This document shows positions 17,604-25,770 of a DNA stretch of 64,000 nucleotides, piece after piece. The stretch is taken from positions 62,001 to 126,000 of the forward strand of contig JBJLGL010000001.1 in assembly GCA_045564915.1 (NCBI GenBank), written 5' to 3'. This stretch comes from JAQWRV01 sp045564915. Its GTDB lineage: Bacteria; Pseudomonadota; Alphaproteobacteria; Rhodospirillales; Rhodospirillaceae. A model generated the notes under the pieces. The model was not told where the DNA came from and did no database searches. It saw only the letters and a program-made list of their open reading frames with translations. Every line of letters starts with the position of its first letter. Position 1 is the first letter of the stretch. A program made the translations under genes and the position numbers.

Positions 17604-18896
17604 ATGGTGAGCGACTTCAAACGCGACCCGAAAGGTTATTACAGCATGCTAGATGTCCCTGCTTCAGCAGACATAGCAGCAATTAAAACTGCTTATCGCA
17701 ATAAAGCAAAACGTTTGCATCCTGATATTAACCCTTCCCCAATTGCCGCAAAACAGTTTCAGCGCTTGACTGAGGCATATGAGATTCTTTCTGATAATCA
17801 AAGAAGGGCATCATATGATCAAGCCACTCCTGCAGCTAAAATAGACAACACCTCTAGAGATAAGGCCAAAGATAAAGCAAAAGAAAAAACTGAGAGCGTC
17901 TCAAAAAAACAGTCTAAAGCGAATGCTGATTATTCTAAGCGCGCTCAGACTGAAAGGGAGTCTGAGTCCCAAAGTAGTTGGAGCTCTGAAGAGAAAGAAA
18001 ACCAGGCATCCGCTAGTCAAGCTTATAGCAACGCAGATACAGCAAGGGCGACAGATATACAACCTGAAGCTTGTCAGTGCGGTAGGGTGACTGCACAACC
18101 AAGGTATGTGATCTTCGATATCGTTTTGGGACAAATAACAAAAATAAAATATAAAACCATAGCTGGTGTTTTTTGCCGCAACTGCGCAGAGAAGGCTGCG
18201 ATTAAGGCAAGCTGTATTACCTGGATTGGTGGATGGTGGGCATGGGCAAATGGACCAAAAGAAACAGTCAAAGCACTTTGGAGCAATATTCGTGGTGGGC
18301 GTCAGCCCACTGATCGTAATGCGCGACTACTGATGCGACAGGCAAAAGCCTTTCGTGATCGTGGCGATGCAAAACTAGCACGGGGCATCGCAGAACAGGC
18401 CCTAGCATATGCTCGTGCACCCGAACTCCGCCGTGAAGTAGATATCCTATTGCTTTCTCTATCGGCTCACAGCGCTCAACACCTGAAGACGCGTTGGGAA
18501 AAACCTAGCTGGGGCTATCTTGCCCAATTGTCACCACTGATGCTTCTGATCCTATGGTTAAGCCTTCTTATTACCCTAAGTACTCCAGTATCAATTACAG
18601 AGTGGGTGCACGGACAAGCAACACAATTCCGAGATTCCGAATCTTCTCAAGAGCTTCTAGTAGGAGACCGTGCAGAAGTCATCACTAGTGTCCTAAACTT
18701 TCGCACAGGACCAGACGAAGAATATGAAGTGATACTTGTCCTCACCAAAGGTGCAATAGTTACCATCACGGAAATAGCCTCTGATAGTAATTGGGCAAGA
18801 GTAGAAACTCTATCTAATGAGTTGGGGTTTGTACCTATGCATGCGCTAGAGCCATTAGAGGAGATACCCAAAGTCGAATTGACAAATGAGCACTAG
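17604..18896 (+). CDS. Membrane-anchored J-domain protein with Cys pairs and C-terminal SH3 domain
   Basis: This 430-aa protein starts with a J-domain (GYYSMLDVPASADIAAIK, His39-Pro40-Asp41 loop) that would stimulate an Hsp70. A charged, low-complexity linker follows (80-150). Next is a cysteine segment (CQC at 157-159, CRNC at 191-194) that may bind metal, then an Ala/Arg-rich helical part. A single transmembrane helix (about 307-326) leads to a bacterial SH3 domain (about 355-413, VLNFRTGPDEEYEVI). The N-terminal J-domain would be cytoplasmic and the SH3 domain periplasmic, near peptidoglycan. GGAG precedes the ATG. Its 3' end overlaps fliJ tail-to-tail by 4 nt. Function unknown. Confidence 0.85.
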   Translation: MVSDFKRDPKGYYSMLDVPASADIAAIKTAYRNKAKRLHPDINPSPIAAKQFQRLTEAYEILSDNQRRASYDQATPAAKIDNTSRDKAKDKAKEKTESVSKKQSKANADYSKRAQTERESESQSSWSSEEKENQASASQAYSNADTARATDIQPEACQCGRVTAQPRYVIFDIVLGQITKIKYKTIAGVFCRNCAEKAAIKASCITWIGGWWAWANGPKETVKALWSNIRGGRQPTDRNARLLMRQAKAFRDRGDAKLARGIAEQALAYARAPELRREVDILLLSLSAHSAQHLKTRWEKPSWGYLAQLSPLMLLILWLSLLITLSTPVSITEWVHGQATQFRDSESSQELLVGDRAEVITSVLNFRTGPDEEYEVILVLTKGAIVTITEIASDSNWARVETLSNELGFVPMHALEPLEEIPKVELTNEH

Positions 18897-19330
18897 AGGA
18901 GTCTAGCGTCATTCCTGCGGCGATATAGATCAAGACCCATCTCATCCAAATCGATTTGTTCTAGACGGTTTTCCTCACGATTTTTTTCAAAATCACGATT
19001 TTCTTTAGTAATTTCAAATGTCTTGAGGCGTCTATAAGCATCCGAAAGTTCATCGCGTACCTTCTCAATGTCACCTCGAACCTTTTTCAAGGCATCAATG
19101 AATTGCTGATGTCGTAGCTCCCAATGTTCAAGATAGGCTGCAAACGTTAACCCTTCCCAGATTCCCGCACTTTTCATAAAGGTGGTTTCCGCCTCTTTCT
19201 CCTCTGCAAGCGCATCAAGTCCCCTTATTACAGTTTCTTCCCTCCGCAGCAGAACCGCCATTTTGCGATGATGCTCATCAACTTCAAATTTACGTAGACG
19301 AATAAGGGTTTCTATTTCCGCACCAGGCAC
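18893..19330 (-). CDS. fliJ: Flagellar export protein FliJ-like
   Basis: This 145-aa, highly charged protein appears to be almost entirely alpha-helical coiled coil (for example EIETLIRLRKFEVDEHHRKM, then long E/K/R-rich stretches), as expected for FliJ. FliJ binds inside the FliI ATPase ring and escorts export substrates of the flagellar type III apparatus. FliJ sequences diverge strongly, so the call rests on size, coiled-coil character and position: it begins 10 nt after the fliI stop on the same strand. A GTG start is used, and the ribosome-binding site is weak. It acts on the cytoplasmic face of the flagellar base. Confidence 0.8.
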   Translation of the reverse strand: MPGAEIETLIRLRKFEVDEHHRKMAVLLRREETVIRGLDALAEEKEAETTFMKSAGIWEGLTFAAYLEHWELRHQQFIDALKKVRGDIEKVRDELSDAYRRLKTFEITKENRDFEKNREENRLEQIDLDEMGLDLYRRRNDARLL

Positions 19331-19340
19331 GTTAGTTCAA

Positions 19341-20795
19341 CTATTTTACTGGTGGGGTTGCAGCTAATACGTTGGTGAGGTCAATCTGCTGAAGTGGTTC
19401 AGTTGGCGCGCCGACAACCAAGTCTTCTTGCGTCCCATCTTGAAGTTCATCAGCCATATCTTCATGCGGTGTCAATGCCTCAGTCAACAATCGATAACAG
19501 TTATCTAGATCTGTATGTTCTTCTTTAGTTTGTTCCATAAACTCTTCGATACGTGGATAGTATATCATAGCTTCGTCAACCTCGGGATTACTACCACGTC
19601 TGTAAGCGCCCAGCCGAATCAACTCAGCCATATCTTCATAAGTGGAAATATATTTGCGGGCTCTATTGAGAAGCTCATTTTGTTCGTCTGTATTACACGC
19701 TGGCATTGTTCTAGAAATAGATCGCAATACGTCGAGCGCTGGGTAACGGCCTCTCTCAGCAATTGCGCGATTAAGGACTATGTGACCATCGAGAATACCT
19801 CGTACGGCATCCGAAATCGGCTCGCTATTATCATCCCCTTCTACTAGGACAGTGAATAGCCCAGTGATATTTCCGGTACGCTTACGGCCTGGCCCTGCTC
19901 GCTCAAGAAGCTTAGGTAATTCAGAAAAAACCGTAGGGGTATAACCTTTGGATGCAGGCGGCTCACCAGCTGACAGACTAATCTCACGCTGCGCCATGGC
20001 AAAACGCGTTACTGAGTCCATAAGACATAAAACGTTCTTACCCTGGTCCCGGAAATATTCTGCTACGGCAAGAGTTACATACGCTGCCTGACGGCGCATC
20101 AAGGGGGGCTCGTCAGAAGTAGCCACTACAACGACTGAACGGGCCAAGCCCTCTGGACCCAGATCATCTTCAATAAATTCACGTGCTTCACGGCCACGCT
20201 CACCCACGAGGCCTACAACCGTTATATCAGCATTTGTGTACCGTGCCATCATTGATAGAATTGTGGACTTACCAACGCCCGATCCAGCAAAGATACCCAT
20301 TCGTTGACCGTGGCAGCATGTGGTAAAGGCATTTAAAGACCTAATACCAAGATCTACTTTAGAACCTATGCGCTTACGTGTATGTGCCGGTGGTGGTGCA
20401 GTTTTTATCGGGTATGCCGTATCTCCATAGTAAACAGGGCCGTTATCATCTATTGGCCGGCCCATAGCGTTAATGACTCTACCCAACCAAGCATCCTCTG
20501 GATATATAGCGGGTTGACTTTCTCCTATCTCAGCGCGGCAACCAAGACCGACGCCTTCAACGGCACCAAAGGGCATTACAAGTGCCCGCTCGTCTCGGAA
20601 TCCAACAACTTCGCAGACAACTTTACGATCATTGAGTGTGATAATATTGCAGCGGTCGCCGACTGCCAGGTTACCTTGGAGCCCAATCACTTCAATCAGA
20701 AGTCCCTGCACACTAGAGACCCGGCCGAAAATACGGTGCACTGGCAGTCGACTCAGTTCATTGATTAGTGTTGAAATATTGACTGCCTCTCGCAC
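19341..20795 (-). CDS. fliI: Flagellum-specific ATPase FliI
   Basis: This 484-aa protein is an F1-beta-like ATPase that energises the flagellar type III export gate. The Walker A motif is IFAGSGVGKST at about 171-181 and the Walker B region is VLCLMDSVTRFA near 258-269. GYTPTVFSELPKLLERAG and GPGRKRTGNITGLFTVLVEGDD are typical of FliI rather than of F1 or Rho. A GGAGG element makes the GTG at 20795 a better start than the GTG three codons earlier (20804), which is too close. It is followed by fliJ. The other flagellar genes are not in the window. It is divergent from ctrA, which commonly controls flagellar genes in alphaproteobacteria. Confidence 0.95.
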   Translation of the reverse strand: MREAVNISTLINELSRLPVHRIFGRVSSVQGLLIEVIGLQGNLAVGDRCNIITLNDRKVVCEVVGFRDERALVMPFGAVEGVGLGCRAEIGESQPAIYPEDAWLGRVINAMGRPIDDNGPVYYGDTAYPIKTAPPPAHTRKRIGSKVDLGIRSLNAFTTCCHGQRMGIFAGSGVGKSTILSMMARYTNADITVVGLVGERGREAREFIEDDLGPEGLARSVVVVATSDEPPLMRRQAAYVTLAVAEYFRDQGKNVLCLMDSVTRFAMAQREISLSAGEPPASKGYTPTVFSELPKLLERAGPGRKRTGNITGLFTVLVEGDDNSEPISDAVRGILDGHIVLNRAIAERGRYPALDVLRSISRTMPACNTDEQNELLNRARKYISTYEDMAELIRLGAYRRGSNPEVDEAMIYYPRIEEFMEQTKEEHTDLDNCYRLLTEALTPHEDMADELQDGTQEDLVVGAPTEPLQQIDLTNVLAATPPVK

Positions 20796-20907
20796 CGCAA
20801 CCACCCTCCGGCCAGATATTATTCTAACATGTCATGCTTAAGTGTCATTGCTTGCTCGAGACAAATGCAATTAAGTCTTAGCCGTTAAGGAGACTACAGG
20901 TACGGCG

Positions 20908-21023
20908 TTAACACACCGTAAAGGCCTGCTCTATCCAGCAAGCCCCTGATATTGTTGAATTACAGCGACTCCGCAGGAATCCTATCTTCTTCGCTCATAT
21001 CATGATATATTAACTATAGTTAA
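20908..21023. promoter_or_regulatory. fliI-ctrA intergenic control region: candidate CtrA boxes and two GANTC sites
   Basis: The 258-nt gap between divergent fliI and ctrA holds TTAA-N7-TAAA at 20908-20922 (one mismatch to the CtrA box TTAA-N7-TTAA). It also holds TTAACTATAGTTAA, a perfect palindrome with N6 spacing, at 21010-21023, 30 nt before ctrA. Two GANTC sites, the target of the CcrM methylase, lie between them at 20967-20971 and 20977-20981. In Caulobacter ctrA transcription is autoregulated and methylation-dependent, so the layout is suggestive. Short motifs like these also arise by chance. Confidence 0.4.
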
Positions 21024-21053
21024 GAGATGACCTGAGAGGGAGGGCTAGGAGCT

Positions 21054-21767
21054 ATGCGTATTCTATTGGTGGAAGACGACCCAGCAACAGCACAAACAAT
21101 CGAAACAATGCTACGCAAAGAAGACTGGGTAGTTGACGCAACTGACATGGGTGAGGATGGTATTGAAATTGGTAAGTTATACGAATACGACTTGGCTATT
21201 CTTGATCTCATGCTCCCCGATATGGACGGCCTAGACGTCCTACGCCAATTACGTAATGCAAAGGTGGAAACTCCGGTTCTCATTCTTTCCGGACTGTCTG
21301 AGCCAAGTAAGAAAGTCCAAGGGCTTGGTATCGGAGCTGATGATTATCTAACAAAGCCATTCAACAGAGAAGAATTAATGGCCCGAATTCAGGCTATAGT
21401 TCGCCGCTCTAAGGGACATGCCCAGCCAAAGGTTGAGGTTGGTAAGTTAACCGTGCATTTGGAGGCCAGAACTGCAGATGTTGAAGGAGAGCCGCTTCAT
21501 CTCACAGGTAAGGAATATGGTATCTTAGAATTGTTGGCCTTACGTAAGGGCACAACCCTCACCAAGGAACAATTTTTAAACCATCTATATGGTGGTATGG
21601 ATGAGCCAGAACTAAAAATTATTGATGTCTTTATCTGCAAGCTGCGCAAGAAGATCGCCAATGCAACCAACGGTGAACATTACATTGAGACCGTTTGGGG
21701 GCGTGGATACGTTTTGCGTGAGACACACGCAGCCAAGGATATGCCCGCCGCAACTGCAACCGGCTAA
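21054..21767 (+). CDS. ctrA: Cell-cycle response regulator CtrA
   Basis: This 237-aa OmpR-type response regulator has a receiver domain with acidic pocket EDD (7-9), phospho-acceptor Asp51 and Lys101 (TKPF). The winged-helix effector contains HLTGKEYGILELLALRKGTTLTKEQFLNHLYGGMDEPELKIIDVF, the nearly invariant CtrA signature. It is the master regulator of the alphaproteobacterial cell cycle and flagellation, phosphorylated through CckA-ChpT. A strong GGAG site precedes the ATG. It is divergent from fliI. ChpT lies 3.1 kb downstream. The C-terminus ends with a short ATATG tail instead of the AA degradation signal of Caulobacter CtrA, so ClpXP turnover may differ. Confidence 0.97.
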   Translation: MRILLVEDDPATAQTIETMLRKEDWVVDATDMGEDGIEIGKLYEYDLAILDLMLPDMDGLDVLRQLRNAKVETPVLILSGLSEPSKKVQGLGIGADDYLTKPFNREELMARIQAIVRRSKGHAQPKVEVGKLTVHLEARTADVEGEPLHLTGKEYGILELLALRKGTTLTKEQFLNHLYGGMDEPELKIIDVFICKLRKKIANATNGEHYIETVWGRGYVLRETHAAKDMPAATATG

Positions 21768-21866
21768 TTGTATGATATCTTTTCTATAGTACTGCTATAG
21801 ATAACATATTCTTGTCATATTGATGGCCTATCAGATTCATCCGGTTACAGATTGTATAGGACAAAA

Positions 21867-22241
21867 ATGATGAAATTAGCATTGCTAGCTATCGTAGGGA
21901 TTATAGCAGCTTCCTTATCTGGCTGCGCAAATACGGGAGCTGATTACCTACCTATTGTTGATGGTCCCAAGAACACCTCTTACAACTTTGACGTTAATGA
22001 GTGTAGCGCATTAGCCAGTCAGCGTACCTACACCAATGATGACGTCAAGAGTGAAGCTCTTCTCGGTGGGGGAATTGGAGCTATTGCTGGTGGGGCTGAA
22101 GAAGGGATAGAGGGTGCCGTTGCCGGCGCCATTATTGGTAGTTTTCTTGGTGGAGCTGACAGGGCATGGAAAACTAGGGATGAACGCAAGAATATCGTAA
22201 TTGAATGTATGAAACAGCGTGGCCATCGCGTAATCGGATAG
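21867..22241 (+). CDS. Small lipoprotein with glycine-zipper segment
   Basis: This 124-aa protein has a lipoprotein signal: MMKLALLAIVGIIAASLSGC, where LSGC is the lipobox. After a short polar part it has a glycine-zipper helix (GGGIGAIAGG, then GAVAGAIIGSFLGG) as in the 17-kDa surface-antigen/SlyB-like outer-membrane lipoproteins. The C-terminal part has a cysteine in IVIECMKQRGHRV, close to the usual ending of these proteins. The ATG at 21867 follows AGGA; an upstream TTG at 21852 is less likely. It is probably an outer-membrane lipoprotein with a structural role. It lies 100 nt after ctrA. Confidence 0.82.
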   Translation: MMKLALLAIVGIIAASLSGCANTGADYLPIVDGPKNTSYNFDVNECSALASQRTYTNDDVKSEALLGGGIGAIAGGAEEGIEGAVAGAIIGSFLGGADRAWKTRDERKNIVIECMKQRGHRVIG

Positions 22242-22361
22242 GTTAACTATAAAATGCAGACAGCTAGAAAGATGCGTTACCTAACAATTCCCTAACCGTT
22301 TCCATGAAAAGTGGTCCGTTTGAGGGTGCAGTGTAAGGTACGGAATGCTATATGTGCCTAC

Positions 22362-22790
22362 ATGATCAAACCACATCATAAACTATCTTCTCAACCTCCC
22401 GAAGAGCCCCGCGCCTCTAATCGCTCGGTTGGTTTAGTGTTGGCTGTTTTTTTGGGCTTGGTCGGTGTCTGGCCCATGCTAAGCGGCTCAAACCCTAACA
22501 TGTGGGCCTTAGGAATTGCCTCAGGCCTGTTAGTGCTTGGCTTAGCCTTGCCGAGGGTATTAACCCCGCTGGCCTGGGCTTGGCTTGGAATTGGAAGAAT
22601 TATGCATTTTGCTGTCAGCCCAATCGTACTTGGGCTGATGTATTTAATTGCAGTGATACCAACAGGGCTATATGTCAGACTAAGTGGGAAAGATCCCTTG
22701 CGTCTTAGCCAAGACCCAAAAACGAACAGCTACTGGATCTCCCGCGAACCACCCGGCCCAGATCCGAAATCTTTACGCCAACAATTTTAG
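22362..22790 (+). CDS. SxtJ-like small membrane protein
   Basis: This 142-aa protein has about three hydrophobic segments (SVGLVLAVFLGLVGVWPML, WALGIASGLLVLGLAL, and IVLGLMYLIAVIPTGLYV). It has a C-terminal tail with KDPLRLSQDPKTNSYWISRE. This pattern matches the SxtJ family found beside carbamoyltransferases. Its function is unknown; the name comes from the saxitoxin cluster. The ATG at 22362 is chosen, with a GTG at 22311 as alternative. No good ribosome-binding site is seen for either. It is the first of three consecutive genes (SxtJ-like, DUF5989-like, carbamoyltransferase), and the order is itself strong support for the call. Confidence 0.8.
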   Translation: MIKPHHKLSSQPPEEPRASNRSVGLVLAVFLGLVGVWPMLSGSNPNMWALGIASGLLVLGLALPRVLTPLAWAWLGIGRIMHFAVSPIVLGLMYLIAVIPTGLYVRLSGKDPLRLSQDPKTNSYWISREPPGPDPKSLRQQF

Positions 22791-22798
22791 TAACCAAT

Positions 22799-22948
22799 AT
22801 GTCTTTTCTAAGCGAGTTATGGCAGTTCCTCAAAATTCGTAAGAAATTTTGGCTCTTGCCTATGATCATCATGTTATTCCTCTTTGGAGGTCTTATTGTC
22901 CTAGCACAAGGTAGTGCAGTGGCACCGTTTATCTATACTATTTTCTAG
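22799..22948 (+). CDS. DUF5989-like 49-aa membrane protein
   Basis: This very short gene begins MSFLSELWQFLKIRKKFWLL and continues with a single hydrophobic helix (IIMLFLFGGLIVLAQGSAVAPF), ending IYTIF. The N-terminal amphipathic/basic segment with one TM helix, and its position between an SxtJ-like gene (8 nt upstream) and a carbamoyltransferase (21 nt downstream), match the DUF5989 family. Members are about 50 aa and are found almost always with NodU/CmcH-type carbamoyltransferases. It may anchor the transferase at the membrane, which is an inference. It is easily missed because of its size. Confidence 0.85.
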   Translation: MSFLSELWQFLKIRKKFWLLPMIIMLFLFGGLIVLAQGSAVAPFIYTIF

Positions 22949-22969
22949 CTTACAACGCGGACTAATTTA

Positions 22970-24805
22970 TTGCGTATTATAGGCATTTCTGCCCATTATC
23001 ATGATAGTGCTGCTGCTCTTCTGATTGACGGCGAGATCATCGCTGCAGCACAAGAGGAGCGGTTCTCACGTAAGAAGCATGACTCGGCTTTACCACAGAA
23101 AGCGATTCAGTCATGCCTTGATATTGCTGGCCTCACAGCTAGTGATATAGATGTCGTCGCTTTTTATGAAAAGCCATTCCTGAAATTTGAAAGATTATTG
23201 GAAACCTATGCCACGATGGCTCCTCGTGGATTTACATCGTTCCGCCGAGCTATTCCTATCTGGATTACAGAAAAGCTTTTCCAAAAAAATACTTTGATCA
23301 AACATCTCAATACATTTGATTCTTCTATCGACTGGTCTGAGAAGTTAGTGTTCTCAGAGCATCACCTAAGCCATGCAGCTTCAGCCTTTTACCCCTCTCC
23401 ATTCGAAAACGCTGCTATCTTGACAATGGATGGTGTTGGTGAGTGGGCAACAACATCACTGGCATTGGGGCAAGGTAACCAACTAACTATTCAGAAAGAA
23501 ATCCACTTCCCTCACTCTCTCGGTCTGCTCTATTCAGCATTTACGTATTATACCGGATTCAAGGTCAATTCTGGAGAATATAAAGTTATGGGCTTGGCGC
23601 CTTTTGGCCAGCCACGATACACTCAGATAATTTTGGATAATTTGATTGATCTAAAGTCTGATGGAACTTTCAGACTTGATCAGAGCTTCTTCAACTATGC
23701 CACCGGCTTGACTATGACAAATTCTAAGTTCGACTCTTTGTTTGGTGGCCCCCCGAGAAAAAGTGAGAGCAAAATAACACAAAGAGAGATGGACCTGGCT
23801 GCTTCTATCCAAGCTGTAACAGAAGATATTATTCTACGTCTGGGGAGAAGTATTCGGATAGAAACAGGTCAGAAAAACCTTTGCCTTGCAGGGGGTGTTG
23901 CCCTGAATTGTGTAGCCAACGGCAAGTTAGCCGCCGCTGATATATTTGATAAAATATGGATCCAGCCAGCTGCAGGAGATGCCGGAGGCGCCTTGGGTGC
24001 CGCACTAGTAGCCCACCATTTAGAAAATAATGCCCCGCGGATAGAACTCTCCTCAAGTGACGGTATGGCAGGTAGCTACCTTGGTCCATCTTATGGTCAG
24101 GCCGATATTAAAAGGCAACTAATTGAAGCTGGCGCCGTGCTAGATCAGCTTGCCGAACCAGATCTGATTGATCAAACAGCCAAAGCTCTCGCAGCCAATA
24201 AAGCCGTTGGCTGGTTTCAGGGTCGCATGGAATTCGGACCACGGGCTCTGGGTGCAAGATCTATTCTAGGCAACCCGTCTGACCCGGAAACACAACGGAC
24301 ACTTAATTTAAAAGTAAAATATAGAGAAAGCTTCAGGCCCTTTGCACCAGCTATACTGCGGGAGGACTTATCCGAATGGTTTGACTTGGATCAAGACAGC
24401 CCCTACATGTCTATTGTTGCACCAGTGGATAACGAACATTGCTTACCACTCTCTCGTCTTGACCTTGAACGACGCGGATTAGACCGTGTTAATGCCCAAC
24501 GATCAGACATCCCTTCGGTAACCCATGTTGATTCTTCATCTCGCATTCAAACCGTACATAAGGAAACTAATCCTCGATTTCATGACTTAATCTCACGTTT
24601 CAAGGATATCACTGGCATTCCCATTCTTGTGAATACTAGTTTCAATGTACGTGGAGAGCCTATCGTTTGTACCCCGGAAGATGCCTTCCGGTGTTTCATG
24701 GCCACAGGTTTGGATTTGCTGGTAATAGGCGATTTCATGCTCAAGAAAGAGTTGCAGAACCAGGATTTAAAACAGAAATATTTCGAGTCACTTGATTTAG
24801 ATTAG
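22970..24805 (+). CDS. Carbamoyltransferase, NodU/CmcH family
   Basis: This 611-aa enzyme transfers carbamoyl from carbamoyl phosphate to a hydroxyl, via a carbamoyl-adenylate, in a two-domain fold. The N-terminal Kae1-like domain has GISAHYHDSAAALL, EHHLSHAASAFYPSPF, TMDGVGEWATT and CLAGGVALNC. The C-terminal YrdC-like domain has WFQGRMEFGPRALGARSIL and NTSFNVRGEPIVCTP. The acceptor may be an antibiotic, nodulation factor or glycan; here the setting beside SxtJ-like and DUF5989-like membrane proteins suggests a lipid- or glycan-linked acceptor (inference). It starts with TTG and a weak ribosome-binding site, so translation is probably modest or coupled to the preceding ORF. Confidence 0.93.
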   Translation: MRIIGISAHYHDSAAALLIDGEIIAAAQEERFSRKKHDSALPQKAIQSCLDIAGLTASDIDVVAFYEKPFLKFERLLETYATMAPRGFTSFRRAIPIWITEKLFQKNTLIKHLNTFDSSIDWSEKLVFSEHHLSHAASAFYPSPFENAAILTMDGVGEWATTSLALGQGNQLTIQKEIHFPHSLGLLYSAFTYYTGFKVNSGEYKVMGLAPFGQPRYTQIILDNLIDLKSDGTFRLDQSFFNYATGLTMTNSKFDSLFGGPPRKSESKITQREMDLAASIQAVTEDIILRLGRSIRIETGQKNLCLAGGVALNCVANGKLAAADIFDKIWIQPAAGDAGGALGAALVAHHLENNAPRIELSSSDGMAGSYLGPSYGQADIKRQLIEAGAVLDQLAEPDLIDQTAKALAANKAVGWFQGRMEFGPRALGARSILGNPSDPETQRTLNLKVKYRESFRPFAPAILREDLSEWFDLDQDSPYMSIVAPVDNEHCLPLSRLDLERRGLDRVNAQRSDIPSVTHVDSSSRIQTVHKETNPRFHDLISRFKDITGIPILVNTSFNVRGEPIVCTPEDAFRCFMATGLDLLVIGDFMLKKELQNQDLKQKYFESLDLD

Positions 24806-24903
24806 AGACAAATTCCTGTACTACAATAAAACTGGATTAGACATGTCTTCTAGCCTTGCAAGAATTTCTCGCCTTTAGATATTATTTCTCAGCAAAGAGT
24901 AAA

Positions 24904-25584
24904 CTAAGAGACTTGGTTCCACTCAGCCTTGGTAATTATCCCATCTGATACAGGTCGGATGGTAAGCTTTCCACCCGATGCACTTAAGAGCCGATTCACC
25001 AGATGAGCCTGGATCGTTTGAGGGCCTATTGCATGTTGGCCATTTCCGGTAACCACCCCTACAATATCCTCTCTAACACGGGGAGCACCCGCTAATACCT
25101 TATTCACGACTTCAATAAAAAGCTCTCCCTCGTTACGGCCTGCGCGGATAGCTAGCCGATCACAGCGCGGCTGTACTTCCAGACCAACCAAAACAACATT
25201 TGCTAAAACTTGTTCGAAGTTATCACCGAGAGACAATCCGAAAACATCTAAGGTCTCCATGTCAGCCCAACTCAACGTTGGTACTCCAGAAGGCCCAGCA
25301 GTTGCATTCAAATAATCCTTAAAAGCGTTTTCCACTTGTTCTAAGGCCAAATCCCCTCCACCAGACCAGCCAAATGCGATACGCATGAACTTAAGCTTGC
25401 GGGCTCCTGCTAACGCACTACTAGACAATAACGCCAATATTTCTTCGTCAATGAGAGCAGGATCTGCCCCCATAAGTTCGACACCAGAGGAAATAGCCCC
25501 GATGGGACCAGCTAGATCATGGCACAATCGCGTACATAAAAGCTGAGCCAACTCAAGGTCATCTATCATAATGTTTCGTTTCAT
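24904..25584 (-). CDS. chpT: Histidine phosphotransferase ChpT
   Basis: This 226-aa protein relays phosphate from the CckA receiver to CtrA and CpdR. The phospho-accepting helix is LLCTRLCHDLAGPIGAISSGVELMG with His22, as in ChpT. The C-terminal half is a degenerate kinase-like fold without ATP-binding boxes. GPQTIQAHLVNRLLSASGGKL is typical for the family. Its place 3.1 kb from ctrA in the same window supports the call. The start at 25584 (MKRNIMIDDLEL) lacks a clear ribosome-binding site, and the Met six codons in is an alternative. It is convergent with the carbamoyltransferase and divergent from moaA. The kinase CckA is not in the window. Confidence 0.9.
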   Translation of the reverse strand: MKRNIMIDDLELAQLLCTRLCHDLAGPIGAISSGVELMGADPALIDEEILALLSSSALAGARKLKFMRIAFGWSGGGDLALEQVENAFKDYLNATAGPSGVPTLSWADMETLDVFGLSLGDNFEQVLANVVLVGLEVQPRCDRLAIRAGRNEGELFIEVVNKVLAGAPRVREDIVGVVTGNGQHAIGPQTIQAHLVNRLLSASGGKLTIRPVSDGIITKAEWNQVS

Positions 25585-25770
25585 GTGATAAATATGACCA
25601 TAAAATACCTGGGTTTCTACTCTATTCTAGTATTTCTGTAGCCTTCGATTCTCTACAAATCAACGAATTCAAGGCTTATGAGGCTCTTTCATATGAGATT
25701 CTTTGTCTCTACCCATCCATAATCATCTATGCGCTTGCAGACTCAGCCTAACTCAAGATAAACCAATACT

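Noticed and set aside
19515..19847. Plus-strand 110-codon frame
   Set aside because: It is antisense to the conserved FliI sequence with no ribosome-binding site.
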